A stretch of 64,000 nt of DNA, taken from Lepidostoma basale. Taxonomy: Eukaryota; Arthropoda; Insecta; Trichoptera; Lepidostomatidae. Positions 39,455 to 49,617 of this stretch are shown piece by piece. The notes below the pieces were generated by a model. It was given only the letters and a program-made list of their open reading frames with translations, had not been told where the DNA came from and ran no database searches. Positions within the stretch are counted from its first letter, which is position 1; every line of letters begins with the position of its first letter. The DNA lies in contig JAHDVF020001311.1 of the NCBI GenBank assembly GCA_022606425.2, positions 62,001 through 126,000 on the forward strand, read 5' to 3'. The position numbers and the translations under genes were made by a program.

Positions 39455-39985
39455 GAATGCTTCGAAGAGAAAATGGATTTTAGAAAATACTAGAAAAACA
39501 CCCAAAATATGTAACCTGGTTATAGAAAAACAACCCATAGAACAGGTCAGGACCTTCAAGTATATAGGCATAGACCTGGTGGGAGGAGCTGATCTACGGA
39601 AAGAGATACATACGAGTATAATACCATATGGCGTCGAAGCAAGGACAGACACAGTAAGGACCAAACAAGTTTTGAGGACTTCTGAAATGAAGACACTGAG
39701 GATAGCAGGCAAGACACTGAGAGATGGCGTGAGGAACACCAGAATAAGAGAGATATGTGAGGTTGAGGATATTATTAGATGGAGCAGACAGCGAAAAAGG
39801 GACTGGTACGGTCATGTTCAAAGAATGGACACCACCAGATTCCCCAATATTGCATTGCATAATCAGCCTCATGGGGCTCGTCCTCGTGGAAGTTCTCCTA
39901 AAAGAAGGAAGGACAGCTGGGAATCTACCTCACAGGAGGAGTAACACTCTGGAGAACAGACTACATAGGTCTACAACAAGGAAGA
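39455..39985 (+). mobile_element. LINE-D, longest copy
   Basis: It can be read CNLVIEKQPIEQVRTFKYIG, GADLRKEIHTSI, then (39,579-39,944, one frame) VLRTSEMKTLRIAGKTLRDG, RNTRIREICEVEDIIRWSRQ, KRDWYGHVQRMDTTRFPNIA, HNQPHGARPRGSSPK and DSWESTSQEE. It ends in a (GAA)n tail at 39,978-40,003. The order (FKYIG region, then W.GHV.RM, then GRP) is that of a LINE ORF C-terminus. Confidence 0.85.
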
Positions 39986-40003
39986 AGAAGAAGAAGAAGA
40001 AGA

Positions 40004-40385
40004 CTAGGAAAACAAGACAACCGAACTGAATCAAATACGTATTCAAATTTTGATACGTCATGCGTCAGTAGGATAAAAGTGTGGCCGTTCTCCTTATATC
40101 ATGGTTTGTTTTTTGGGCTGTACATTTAGCAGATTACGGTTTGCAGTAAATTAAAACTCATCTGTTATTATTTAGTTTCATTACTCATTGTTTCCCAACA
40201 CGTGTTGCCACGCGCACGGCGATTGCCCTATTGCGACATTCGGACGATTTTCCTTTGGATCGAAGCGGTCTCGTCCATATACGAAGCCGGGTCAATCCAT
40301 AAAAGCCATGTATCCATACGTGCATGTTGCATAATTCTTATTTCATGTAAGATTCTGGTTACACTAGAAAATATTCATCATCCAT
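40004..40385. other. Spacer, nothing recognised
   Basis: No repeat placed. Confidence 0.45.
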
Positions 40386-40500
40386 AAATTTAAAACGATT
40401 TCGCCTTACTGGGATATCATCAGATGTCAATTAAAAATGTCATAGCAGTGCGAAACATGTCGCACCCATAAAATATAATTAAACTTCTAGAATATTGAAG
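40386..40500. repeat. PLE-like palindrome remnant, F5-like
   Basis: The minus strand has a correct core CTGATGA (40,423-40,417) with TATCCCAGTAAGGC and GAAA, but stem III (ATCGTT) is weak. The plus strand has GCGAAACATGTCGCACCCAT with the 5' core lost. Confidence 0.45.
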
Positions 40501-40507
40501 TTATGTT

Positions 40508-40942
40508 ACATTTTCAAAATGCAACAAGCAAAAGAAAGATGAAGGTAGAATAAATGCAGTAGAAATGAGATCTCTTAGACGAATGTGTCATACTCTGTGT
40601 ATGATAGAAATTCGAATGAAAATATAAGAAGTGAATGCGGTGCGAATGGTGGTGTTATGAACAAAATAATGACATATGGAAAGAATGAATGAAGAAAGAA
40701 TGGTAAAAAATATATATATATATTAACGATATAAATAAAATCTGAAATAGAGAAAGACCGAGGAAAACGTGGCACGATCAAATGAATCGAATATTGAATG
40801 TCGGTCACGTGAGGAGTCAGAAAAATCGACGCGCGTGCATGACACGATGTATGAATGTTGAGGAAACGAAAGAAATATGTCAGGAAAGAAAAGTGTGGCA
40901 GACCATTATTTCTGCCTACCCCTTCGGGGAGACGGCGTGATT
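40508..40942 (+). mobile_element. LINE-A 3' fragment
   Basis: AAGATGAAGGTAGAATAAATG to CCTTCGGGGAGACGGCGTG. (TA)n slippage at 40,711-40,723. Tail lost. Confidence 0.8.
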
Positions 40943-40984
40943 TTCACATGGAACAGGAAATATTTTATATTTGTTTTTAGCTAT

Positions 40985-41146
40985 TATATTGATTCTCGTG
41001 ACATGTGATAGGTAGTTAATCTATCGCCATTTTATTGTCACGTGAATTCTACACCAGACCAAAGACAGTGTGCCATCGCCGGGAATCGAACCCGGGACCT
41101 TCGGTATGACAGTAAGAGCTCTTGCCACTCTGCCTCGAAGGTCGCA
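40985..41146 (-). mobile_element. SINE-1 (tRNA-derived)
   Basis: Minus: TGGCAGAGTGGCAAGAGCTC A box, GGTCCCGGGTTCGATTCCCG B box (perfect GGTTCGATTCC), then TTGGTCTGGTGTAG, ACAATAAAATGGCGATAG and TCACGAGAATCAATATAATAG. Confidence 0.85.
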
Positions 41147-41297
41147 GGTTTTCCTCAGTCTCCCTCGACTCCGTACCTGATACTTTCTTCACCGTTCTTC
41201 CTTCATTCATGCGATACTTTCATAATATGATATAATATTACTTTCTTCCGCTCTACATTCCTTCTTAACATTAGCATTTGAAATTCCGTCGTTTTAG
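41147..41297 (-). mobile_element. LINE-A internal fragment
   Basis: GGTTTTCCTCAGTCTCCCTCG, TTTCATAATATGATATAATA, GCTCTACATTCCTTCTTAAC on plus. Several deletions. Confidence 0.7.
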
Positions 41298-41682
41298 CAA
41301 ACTTTCATAATTGTATTAAGTGTGTTAGATAGGTGAATGTGTCCTTATAATACTCGAGGTTCTATTCTAGAATTTTGAAATAAAAAATTAATTGGTCATT
41401 TAAAAAAAAAGCTTTTAAAACACACATTCGAATGGCAACAGGACGCAGCTATTGCGTAATTATATACTGCAAATACAGGCTGTGATTGAATTTAAAATAC
41501 ATCTTAGCCGAACCCATAATTAATCTATTTATCCATTTATGATTCCATATGAAAGAACTCAACGCGGCAAGGTTATCGAAAGGAAATAAATATATATATT
41601 TTTACAACTAGACAAATTGTTTTTCTGATATTGAACCAGAGCTAATTGCTCTTTTTCACACGTTAAATAAACAAAAACCTAA
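41298..41682. other. Spacer, nothing recognised
   Basis: AT-rich. Confidence 0.5.
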
Positions 41683-41800
41683 CTAAACATCACGCCGTTT
41701 CTCAGAAAAGGTAGGCAGAGAGAATGGAACGCCACATTACTCTATCTTGATACACCTATCTAGCTTCCACTTCACATTCATACTTCTAGTCATAGATTGG
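41683..41800 (-). mobile_element. LINE-A 3' scrap
   Basis: CATCACGCCGTTTCTCAGAAA, GGTAGGCAGAGAGAATGGAAC, decayed further on. Confidence 0.7.
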
Positions 41801-41999
41801 ACTTAACGTTGACCTTACTTATAAGAAAAGCAATTAAAAATAAAGAAAATATTATAAATAATCAATTAAATTTAACCCAAGTTTAAGTCCAATGTTTTAT
41901 TTGTTTCCTTTGTTGTAAGAAACCTGAACCCTAATGAGAACTTAAAATTATTATTTTAATATATTTGTTATAACAAAGCATAAACGTTCCAAAATAAAT

Positions 42000-42125
42000 C
42001 TTTAAAGCATCTGTCAAAAATGATCATAATATTATTTGTAAACAATTTTATAATATTTTTAATATGTGTCTTTATAATATCACTGAGGAAAGACCGGCTG
42101 TCCGAATCATGTCTGATGTATAAAT
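42000..42125 (+). repeat. PLE F2 terminal repeat with decayed hammerhead
   Basis: TTGTAAACAATTTTATAATAT matches 53,280. The hammerhead at 42,078-42,118 keeps CTGAGGA, GAC...GTCC and CATGTCTGAT but has GAAT for GAAA. Confidence 0.55.
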
Positions 42126-42281
42126 TTTTTAAAGTTAGTGTTGATATACAAAGTATATAAAAAAAGAAAAAGTCAACTAAAATATATAACTAACTATAAA
42201 TTTATATATTTGTATTGTATACACATATGCTTTTATAATACGGGTAGGTAGAATCAGATTCAAAAAAGTAGAAATGTAGTA

Positions 42282-42585
42282 ACAATGGTGTTCTTGTGCC
42301 GACCCTTATGTATGGAAGGGAAACGTGGAACTGGCAAAATAATGATAAAAGTAGAATAAATGACATTTTTTAGACGAATGTGTATAAATCTGTATATTTT
42401 ATAATAGAGCGTCAAATGCAAATGTAAGAAATGAATGCGGTGCGACTAAAAAACAAAATAATGAAAGTGTCTTTAAGATGGTTTGGACACGTAAAAAAAA
42501 TAAATGACATAATGGTGAAGTAAGTATATGTAAACGACGTGAATTAAGCTTGAAATAGAGGAAGACCGAAGTAAACGTGTCATTT
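42282..42585 (+). mobile_element. LINE-A internal fragment
   Basis: GGTGTTCTTGTGCCGACCCTT, GGAACTGGCAAAATAATG and GATGGTTTGGACACGTAAAAA, with many small deletions. No 3' end. Confidence 0.75.
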
Positions 42586-42671
42586 GATGTCTTTCACATA
42601 ATATATAATATTCTAGAAAACAGACGTTTTCATTCGTATTATTAGGGGTGTCGGTGTCGGTCGAAATTCAA

Positions 42672-43028
42672 AACAATTTTTTTTTATATTATACTTTATT
42701 TATTTTTTCTTATTTAAAATAATTCCCGATATAATCTATAACCTTTTGCTACCTTTCTTTCAAATCATCCATGCCGTTCTTGTAAAATGCAGCGGGTTTT
42801 GACTGAAAATAGTCTGCAAAGGTAGTATTCACCTCTTATAAGGAATTGAAATTTTGATGTCTTAGAAAATGTTCCATAGAACGAAATAAGTAAAAATCAG
42901 ATGGTGCGAGATCCGGCGAGTATGGAGGATGCAACAGGGTGACCCACCCAAGATCCTGAAGTTTTTCACGCGTCAATTTCGCAATATGAGGTCGCGCGTT
43001 ATCGTGCTGAAGAGTAATGGTAAAAACT
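42672..43028 (-). mobile_element. Mariner transposase C-terminal pseudogene
   Basis: The minus strand reads LQHDNARPHIAKLTREKLQD, then WVTLLHPPYSPDLAPSDFYL, FRSMEHFLRHQNFNS, KPAAFYKNGMDDLKER and KVIDYIGNYFK. HDNARPH holds the second catalytic Asp and PYSPDLAPSDF the third, at mariner (D,D34D) spacing. Two in-frame stops (after NSL and after KER) and loss of the N-terminal half make it a pseudogene. Confidence 0.85.
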
Positions 43029-43059
43029 AAAAAAAAAAAAATTATACATTAAAATGTTG

Positions 43060-43175
43060 GTTTTTTCCACTTAAGGTTTTATTTTTCTCGACATGACTTC
43101 ATGTTTTTATACCTTCTTCCTCGAGAACGATATAAACTCATATGTTTATATCGTTCTCGCAAATTGCTTGATAGA
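43060..43175 (-). repeat. PLE F4 terminal repeat, heavily decayed
   Basis: TTTTATTTTTCTCGACATGA, ACCTTCTTCCTCGAGAACG on plus. The core is CGAGGAAG on minus. A small inner palindrome (ACGATATAAAC / GTTTATATCGT) follows. Confidence 0.5.
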
Positions 43176-43731
43176 TCAATTACTGGGCTTTTAATGATCA
43201 TACGTATAGTTGAGCCATCTTGCTTGGGAGGTCACCGTAATTAAATATACCTTCACTTACTACCAAACGCGCGTTTTGGAATCATTAATATCTTTGATTT
43301 CATTCATCATGTGAATTACATTAATTACTTTGTATTTTTACACTTTTTTGTGTAATATCAGGTACGAAGCTGTGTTAATTAAGATAAGAACTCAATTCCG
43401 TCGTTTGTCAAATTAAAGATACGATTTGTAGGGAAAAAACCTCTATTATATACTATCATTTGTGTGAAAGTGCGAAGCAAAAAATAATGATTAACGACGT
43501 CATGTGAAGTACAAATTAAAAAAAGCGAACATTCTAAACACAACATGACGCGGACTCACGTTTTTTTAATTATACTTCGGTAGAAAAACATGTTAAAAGC
43601 CAATTGAAATAATGGAAGGGAGGCCTACGTGTCTGGTGTTAATTTATCTATAATATCCGCCGTTTATAAACAATACAAATATGGATAAACCTTCCACTAT
43701 CTCATCATCATATTCGTATCAATGAGAGTAT

Positions 43732-43734
<3 letters not shown>
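43176..43734. other. Spacer, nothing recognised
   Basis: AT-rich. Confidence 0.45.
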
Positions 43735-43782
<48 letters not shown>

Positions 43783-44010
43783 CGTATACAACAGGTCGCT
43801 TGAACCCAATTACAGTATACAATTTGTTTAAGCTGATATATTGATTCTCGTGACATGTGACAGGTAGCCAATCTATCGCCATTTTATTGTCACGAGAATA
43901 CTACGCCAGACCAAAGACAGTGTGACAATCACACTGCCATCGCCGGGAATCGAACCCAGAACCTTCGGAATGGGAATCAGAGCTCTTACCACTCTGCCAC
44001 GAAGGTCGTC
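43735..44010 (-). mobile_element. SINE-1, full-length tRNA-derived copy with 45-base A tail
   Basis: On the minus strand: CGACCTTCGTGGCAGAGTGG and TAAGAGC (A box region), TCTGGGTTCGATTCCCGGCG (B box), a body with TTGGTCTGGCGTAG, AATAAAATGGCGATAGATTG, GTGACAGGT-like and TCAATATATCAGC, then ACCTGTTGTATACG and a run of about 45 A (T on plus, 43,735-43,781). Internal Pol III boxes and the A tail identify a tRNA-derived SINE of about 275 bp, mobilised by a LINE. Confidence 0.85.
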
Positions 44011-44294
44011 TTTAGTTAGTTTTATATGTCGTTTGGATTGTATTAAGGGATTTGGGGCATTCAGAGGTATGAAAAACAAGTATTTAGAAAAATTTGTGGT
44101 CAGTTATTTAATTTATTTTATAAAACTTAAGCCTAAATTTTAAATTGATAGATTTGATCGTGCCATGTTTTCTGCGGTCTTCGTTTTTTTCTTGCTCCAT
44201 CACATCGTGGTGCAAAAAAGGTGCCTCTAGGAGTAGTGTTACAGAAACCATAGCACCCGACGCCCCTGGAAACGACACAAAGTCGGCTTAACTT
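44011..44294 (-). mobile_element. LINE-A scrap within spacer
   Basis: 44,138-44,215: TAGATTTGATCGTGCCATGTT and TCTGCGGTCTTCG on plus. The rest is unplaced. Confidence 0.5.
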
Positions 44295-44466
44295 TCCACC
44301 ACAATGGCAAGAGACGGATGACGACCATCGTGGCCATGCTACGACTGTCACACCGAAAGTATCGGGTTTGATTCCCGGCGATGGTGATGTAATTGTCACA
44401 CTGTAATTGGTCTGTAATTTTACGTGACAATAAAATGGCGATAGGTTAGCTACCTATCACACGTCA
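44295..44466 (+). mobile_element. SINE-1, sense copy
   Basis: AATGGCAAGAGACGG, CGGGTTTGATTCCCGGCGATG, AATTGTCACACTG, AATAAAATGGCGATAGG. The 5' portion is diverged. Confidence 0.7.
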
Positions 44467-44861
44467 TGGGAAACAGTGTGATATCTATACCCTTTACTTC
44501 GATTTGGCTCGCGCTGTAATGATCTAAAGAGCGATTCAACAAAATAGTAATAACAATAATAAGGAACAAGGCTCTTTTTAAGGTGTTAGGGGCAGTCAGG
44601 GGTATGAAAAAACAGGAATTTTAAATAATAAAAAATTGACAGAAATTTAATTATTAAAAAAAAAAACAACAATATTAAATTATTATATTATATTTTTACT
44701 TGATTTGACCGAAATTTAAAAATATTTATATTAATTATATATGAAGTAATCGCCATATCTGTTGAACCCTGTTCCATAATGCGGTGACCATTATAACTTC
44801 TTAAGATGAGCCTGTAGCTCATCTTAAATCATTCAAATAAAAATTATATATTATATCTGGT
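44467..44861. other. Spacer, nothing recognised
   Basis: AT-rich. Confidence 0.5.
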
Positions 44862-44935
44862 CGTGTACAGGCTTGAACCTGAGTCCACTGAATTAGGAGC
44901 CAAGGGTTCTGTCCCCTAGGCTATTAATTGTGGCT
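44862..44935 (-). mobile_element. SINE-2 head (tRNA-like)
   Basis: Minus: CCTAGGGGACAGAACCCTTGG, CTCCTAATTCAGTGG, CAGGTTCAAGCCTG (B-box-like GGTTCAAGCC). Confidence 0.6.
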
Positions 44936-45075
44936 TGGGTCCCTCTTGATTTCTTACATATATTTTTTCAAACGTAAGTCCCGCATGGACGAAGGGCTGG
45001 CCTAGTGATTGAATGAGCAAAGCCGACGAAAGGTGCCGTTCGCCTATAACAGCTTCGGGTAAGCGGTGGGAATGG
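44936..45075 (+). repeat. R1 retroposon fragment
   Basis: GGGTCCCTCTTG, ACGTAAGTCCCGCATGGACG, GAAAGGTGCCGTTCGCC. Confidence 0.6.
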
Positions 45076-45430
45076 CAACTGGATTCCCGAAAAGGGTGCG
45101 ATATTTAATTTTCGTTGTGTATTCGCCTTTTAATATTATATTTTAATTATGTTCGAAACAAGGCATCACACCCGATGACCCCGATTGTACAAAAGCTCCC
45201 ATGTATTCAGAATGATCTCACAAAGAAAACAATATAAAAACAAACACGACTTGAAGAGTAAAAGTATTAAGATGAAAAGACGTACAACAATGTTGTTATT
45301 TCGATAGCGACCCGAGACAATGGGGCATAACTTCCGCTGAAATCGACAAGTTATGAAAACGAAACACGAGGGAACCGCGGGGCCATTACGGCAGAGAAAT
45401 CATTGAATAAATAAGCGAAATCATAGACTA
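45076..45430. other. Spacer, nothing recognised
   Basis: No repeat placed. Confidence 0.45.
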
Positions 45431-45660
45431 AACTCACTAACTAACCATCACGGGGTTCTGTCCCCTAGGGATCAGTCATCATCGCCGGGGTGGTTAGGCA
45501 GAAAGAATGGACCACCACACTTTTCTGTCCTGACATTTATATTCCTCTACATTCATAATCGTACATCGTGTCAAGCACGCACGTCGATTTCTCATTTAAT
45601 ATTTGATTGATTTCATCGTGCTACGTTTTCCTATTTTTTTGGTTCCGTTAACGTCGTTTA
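45431..45660 (-). mobile_element. LINE-A 3' fragment with a 30-base SINE-2 insert
   Basis: CACTAACTAACCATCACG is followed by GGGTTCTGTCCCCTAGG (SINE-2 head) and then CATCATCGCCG and GGTTAGGCAGAAAGAATGG. CATCA(T)CG occurs on both sides of the insert. Confidence 0.7.
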
Positions 45661-45671
45661 TTTATCTATAT

Positions 45672-45896
45672 ATATATTTTTTTTTTATGTACACAACAGG
45701 TCGTTTGGACCCAATTACTGTGTACAATTTTTATTTTTTAGCTATTATATTGATTCTCGTGACATGTGATAGGTAGCCAATCTATCGCCATTTTATTGTC
45801 ACGTGAATTCTACACCAGACCAGACAGTGTAACAATCACACTGCCATCGCCGGGAATCGAACCCAGGACCTTCAACGTGGAAGTCAGAGCTCATAT
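45672..45896 (-). mobile_element. SINE-1, 5'-truncated
   Basis: Tail T run, AACAGGTCGTTTGGACCC, body, CCGGGAATCGAACCCAGGACC (B box), then cut in the A-box region at CAGAGCTC. Confidence 0.8.
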
Positions 45897-46147
45897 GTAT
45901 GTGTGTGTGTGTGCGTGTGTGTGTGTGTGTGTGTCCGTGTGTGTGTGTGTGTGTGTGTGTGTCCGGGTGTATGTATTGAACTCCTCCTAAACGGCTGAAC
46001 CGATTTTAATGAAAATTTGTGTGTGTATTTGAGTGGGTCCCTGGGTAGTTAAGATTCACAATTGGACCCGGTAGGTGGCGCTATTTCTGGTTCTAGGAAT
46101 AAAAAATATTTTCATTTAGGCAGGACAAAGTCTGTCGAGTCCGCTAG
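45897..46147 (+). mobile_element. Helitron-like 3' portion with (GT)n
   Basis: (GT)n with GTCC interruptions at 45,897-45,964, then AACGGCTGAACCGATTTTAA, a block common in Helitron ends, and a 3' end with the hairpin GACA AAGTC TGTC, then GTCCGCTAG (46,144-46,147) followed by T: CTAG|T as expected. Confidence 0.65.
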
Positions 46148-46269
46148 TACTTATAAAAATTAAGAGTTGGATTATTATATTGGAAGATTAATGTTTTTTA
46201 TTGAAATTTCTCAGTAGAATTTGTAAATTATAAAAATTATTTTATAACATGTATTCGATTTTAAACTAC
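46148..46269. other. Spacer
   Basis: AT-rich, nothing recognised. Confidence 0.5.
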
Positions 46270-46351
46270 ATGTTTTTTTAGTTTTGATCGGTTTCGGCAC
46301 CTAGCTGCTTCACCAGAAGATATCAACGAGCCGATGCCGGTCGAATATGAC
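46270..46351 (-). repeat. PLE F7 hammerhead remnant
   Basis: Minus: CTGGTGA, AGCAGCTAGGTGCC, GAAACCGATC. A6 is G and stem III does not pair as in the other families. Low confidence. Confidence 0.4.
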
Positions 46352-46605
46352 AGTGTCGAATGAAAGTGTTGTGAACAAAAAAATGAAAGGAACATTAAGA
46401 TGGTTTGGATACATGGAAATAATGAAACAAGAAAAAAGTGGTAAAATTAACTGTATGTTAACGATGTAAATGGAACTAGGAATAGAGGAAGACCAAAGAA
46501 AACGTGAGACGATTAAAAAAACAAATATTGAATGTCGGTCACGAGTCGGAGAAATCGACGCGCGTTCATGACACGATGAGGAATCGAGGGAAGTATGTCC
46601 TAATG
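46352..46605 (+). mobile_element. LINE-A 3' fragment
   Basis: TGTCGAATGAAAGTGTTGTG to GAGGAATCGAGGGAAGTATG. The 3' hairpin is lost. Confidence 0.75.
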
Positions 46606-46687
46606 TATACATGAAAAAAAAACAAGTACATATTATAAAAGATGTATTTTTTTTAATTATATATTTTTTTTCTTAAATGTTTTTTAT

Positions 46688-46885
46688 AAAGGGAGAAAAT
46701 ACCACCTCCTTTGATTGATATTAATGGGTAAAGTGGAGGGGCGTCGGGGAGTTGGTAGAAGGCAGTTGTCCTGGCTGCGGAACGTAAAAGAATAAACAGG
46801 AATGACAAGCATACAGAACCTGTTCCAAGCAGCGCAGGACAGAGATGCCTTTGCTGCAGTGGTCGCCGACGAAAATGTTTTGAAG
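46688..46885 (+). mobile_element. LINE-B 3' fragment
   Basis: GGGTAAAGTGGAGGGGCGTCG, TTGTCCTGGCTGCGGAACGT, CAGAACCTGTTCCAAGCAGCG: K.EGRRGVGRRQLSWLRN then NLFQAAQDRDAFAAVVA. Confidence 0.75.
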
Positions 46886-47318
46886 AAATTTTAAAACTGC
46901 TAACTATTAAAATGCCATTCTAATGTACAAGACCCTAGTAATGCAACCGTCATAAGTAAGAAGCACGCTATTTATTAGTTAAAACGTAATTCAATATGCG
47001 GTGTAACCAAAGCTGGTGCATGTACGAGTAACTGTAGTTCCGATGGTGGCTGCGGATTTGGGGATATAGTCACACTCCGGCAGGTCAGCCAGAGTAGGGC
47101 AAGATGGTCCGCTGATCACGCGTGAGAATTGTATTTTACATGATTTAACTGTTTTTTTTGACACGGTGGACCGCGACATATCGAGATTACACACGTGACT
47201 GTGATATTAATACCACTAAGGGCAATGAATCTTCGTCACACACATCTCTGAGTAAACTTCTCGTCCCAAGACGCCCACGACTTATGAATTTTTTACGTGG
47301 TATAGACCAGGGTTGCCC
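46886..47318. other. Spacer with an unassigned frame
   Basis: A minus-strand 67-codon frame (47,194-46,991) has seven cysteines but no domain I recognise. Confidence 0.35.
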
Positions 47319-47465
47319 AACTTACTCTTGACTTTAGAGAGTATCTTGTCTTCCTAATGTCGAACCATCATGCGTTCCTGGTATTATGAGAGAATATAAT
47401 TATAATTTTACCTGTATTCAATAGATGCCTAAAAATTAATATTGTTTTTAATTATGCTTTAGCAA
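47319..47465 (+). mobile_element. LINE-C 3' UTR scrap
   Basis: GAGAGTATCTTGTCTTCCTAA, GTCGAACCATCATGCG, TTTTACCTGTATTCAATAGA. Confidence 0.7.
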
Positions 47466-48227
47466 GGCTTAACATTTCATTCACATATAATATAATTAAT
47501 CTTTTATGAAACGGGCGTTTTTTTTTCTTCTTTTAATAGATCTAACGATCTGTGGCACAGACATGAGGTGCAAATTTGGGGTGGTACTAATCAGTAATTT
47601 TAATTAGAATTTTTTAATGTAAATAAATCAAAGTAAAACCAAAATCAATCGAGCTTTCAATATTCATTAATTATACAATGTTTATTTTCGACATTTAATC
47701 AAACGAAATGTGCGAATATTGGACAAAAAATTATCGATAAAAATGCGAAATAAGGAGCGCTTTATTTTATTTATTGAAAAACTTAACATTTTTTTTCTCT
47801 TCAAGTAAGCGGCACATATTCTTCAAAGTAGTCTCATTTGAAAGCTAGAAAGTCTACCTAGCTAAGAAAATAAATAAAACAATCAATATCGAACAGAAAT
47901 TTATTTAAAAAAAAAACTTAGAAATTTGTAAATATATACTCGTATATATATTTTTTTTCATTTTAGATCTGTAACTTTAAAACTGGGTCATTGAGGTAGA
48001 CTTTTTTTTTATATGTTTTATTAAATTTCATGATTTAATCTACAAATTCTCAAAAAGAACTATGGATCTATCTGATCTATCGGCGGTAATGTAACCATCT
48101 CTTTTGATCATTACCTGCTATTGTTCAATTTGGATGCAAGGGGCGCTAAGTAACAAAACAATTACACTGTCCTTATCTAGGAGTACTTTGGTGGTGAATA
48201 TCATGACAACGAAATACACATTGTATA
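47466..48227. other. Spacer, nothing recognised
   Basis: AT-rich. Confidence 0.45.
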
Positions 48228-49050
48228 ATGGTCACATTCGAAGTCGGATAATCGACGTGCGTGCATGGTACTATGTATTGCACTGAGGATGTTGGGGTTC
48301 ATCGTCCGGACCGGAAGAGTTTTCAGGGATCCCAATGTGCTCAGAGTCCTATACAACGCATTGGTTCGGAGCAGGCTCGAAAGTGGTTCTGTGATATGGA
48401 GTCCTCACGAGGCGAGATATTCCGTTATGCTGGAGAGGGTTCAGAAAAAAATCCTGAGGTATCTTTACATGAGGGAGTATGGTAGCTATCCGTGGCTCTA
48501 TCCCACGGCATTTCTTCTGGGAATGCTCGGAACCAATTCTTTACAGCTTCGAAGAGATGGACATCTAATAACCCATTTCTTCAGATTAATTAGGGGATAT
48601 TTCGGGAACTCTCCGACAGCGACAGCACAGATTGTTTTACCTACCGGCCGCCAGAACCAATCTGCCTCTGGTGACACCGGTGGGAAGAGCAATTAGTCTG
48701 CTGAACGCGGTCTCCTCGGAGATCGACGTCTTTCATGTTAGTGAAAGTACGTTCAGGGGGCAAATACTATTGACTTTAGAAAGTATCTCGTCTTCCTAAT
48801 GTCGAACCATCTCTAATGCGTTCCTGGTACTTTGTTGTATTTTTATGATATTTTACCTGTACTTAATAGATGCCTTAAACATTTTCCTGTTTGTAATGTC
48901 TATTGAGTTAATAAACTGATTTGATTTGATTTGATTTGATGAATGTAGAGAAAGCCCGAGAGGTATGCCAGGACAGAGCATTGTGGCGATCCATCCTCTC
49001 TGCCTATCCCTCCGGGGAGATGGCGTGATGGTTAGTTAGTTAGTTAGTTG
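48228..49050 (+). mobile_element. LINE-A 3' fragment split by LINE-C
   Basis: 48,228-48,276: GGTCACATTCGAAGTCGG, CGACGTGCGTGCATGG. It resumes 48,937 GAATGTAGAGAAAGCCCGAG through the 3' hairpin to (TTAG)n at 49,028-49,048. Confidence 0.8.
48277..48936 (+). mobile_element. LINE-C, best copy, with (TTTGA)n tail
   Basis: Frame 48,265-48,696: ALRMLGFIVRTGRVFRDPNV, LRVLYNALVRSRLESGSVIW, SPHEARYSVMLERVQKKILR, YPTAFLLGMLGTNSLQLRRD, THFFRLIRGYFGNSPTATAQ. This is the C-terminal region after the RT core of Jockey/CR1-like LINEs (RSRLEYG..VW.P...). The 3' UTR has CTTCCTAATGTCGAACCATC and ATTTTACCTGTACTTAATAG. The tail is four TTTGA units at about 48,913-48,932. Confidence 0.85.
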
Positions 49051-49480
49051 TACGAGTATAATGGAGTTTTACCTAAAAACGCAAATCATCAATAAGTTGT
49101 ATTTAAATCGTAGGAACACAGGACAATTTTATTTGTGTTATCTTCAAATGCTTGTTTCATTACTCCGTCCCCAAAATAGAAGCTTGCCGTTTTCAATACT
49201 CATGGTTGCGTGTGTGCTTATTTTTACCTATTTAATACATAGATTGTGGTGTGTCAGTAGTGAAATATCGACGCACGAGTCGATTGATCACAAATAGGAC
49301 AGCGCTTATCTCGAGATCTACGAATGTCTGACTTCTGAGAACTGTCGAGATTCAAACTGTGCCTCCGCCAAGTCACATGTCGTGTGGATCCGCCGTCCGT
49401 GTGTACCGCACGAGGGGGTACCAATATATTTGTGGAAACGCAATTAGCAATATGATGCAAAACCAGGATCAAGACATTGT
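49051..49480. other. Unassigned block
   Basis: A minus-strand 72-codon frame (49,472-49,254) ends RDKRCPICDQSTRASIFHY with a CPIC motif. No domain confirmed, possibly part of the adjacent PLE. Confidence 0.35.
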
Positions 49481-49600
49481 AAATAATAATTAAATAAAAC
49501 GATGTTTTTTAAATACTTCCACTTTTGTCTTTATTTCGACAGCGACCGGTTTCGCCAGGCTCGCTGGCATCGACAGACTGGTGATCACCAGTTTCAATCA
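49481..49600 (-). repeat. PLE F6 terminal repeat
   Basis: AATTAAATAAAACGATGTTTT and TACTTCCACTTTTGTCTTTA on plus are the complement of 34,478-34,540. The hammerhead sits at 49,540-49,580. Confidence 0.65.
49540..49580 (-). ncRNA. Hammerhead ribozyme variant, F6, A6 changed
   Basis: Minus strand: CAGT, CTGTCGA (49,576-49,570), stem II GCCAG/CTGGC, GAAA, ACCGGT, C at 49,544, then GCTG. Essentially identical to 34,437, including the A6-to-U change. Confidence 0.6.
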
Positions 49601-49617
49601 CAGCGTTTCAAATAAAA

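Noticed and set aside
43697..43882. Poly-lysine protein on the minus strand
   Set aside because: It is the A tail of SINE-1 read as AAA codons.
45897..45964. (GT)n as an independent microsatellite locus of interest
   Set aside because: It lies directly before Helitron sequence and looks like its decayed 5' part; nothing further to report.
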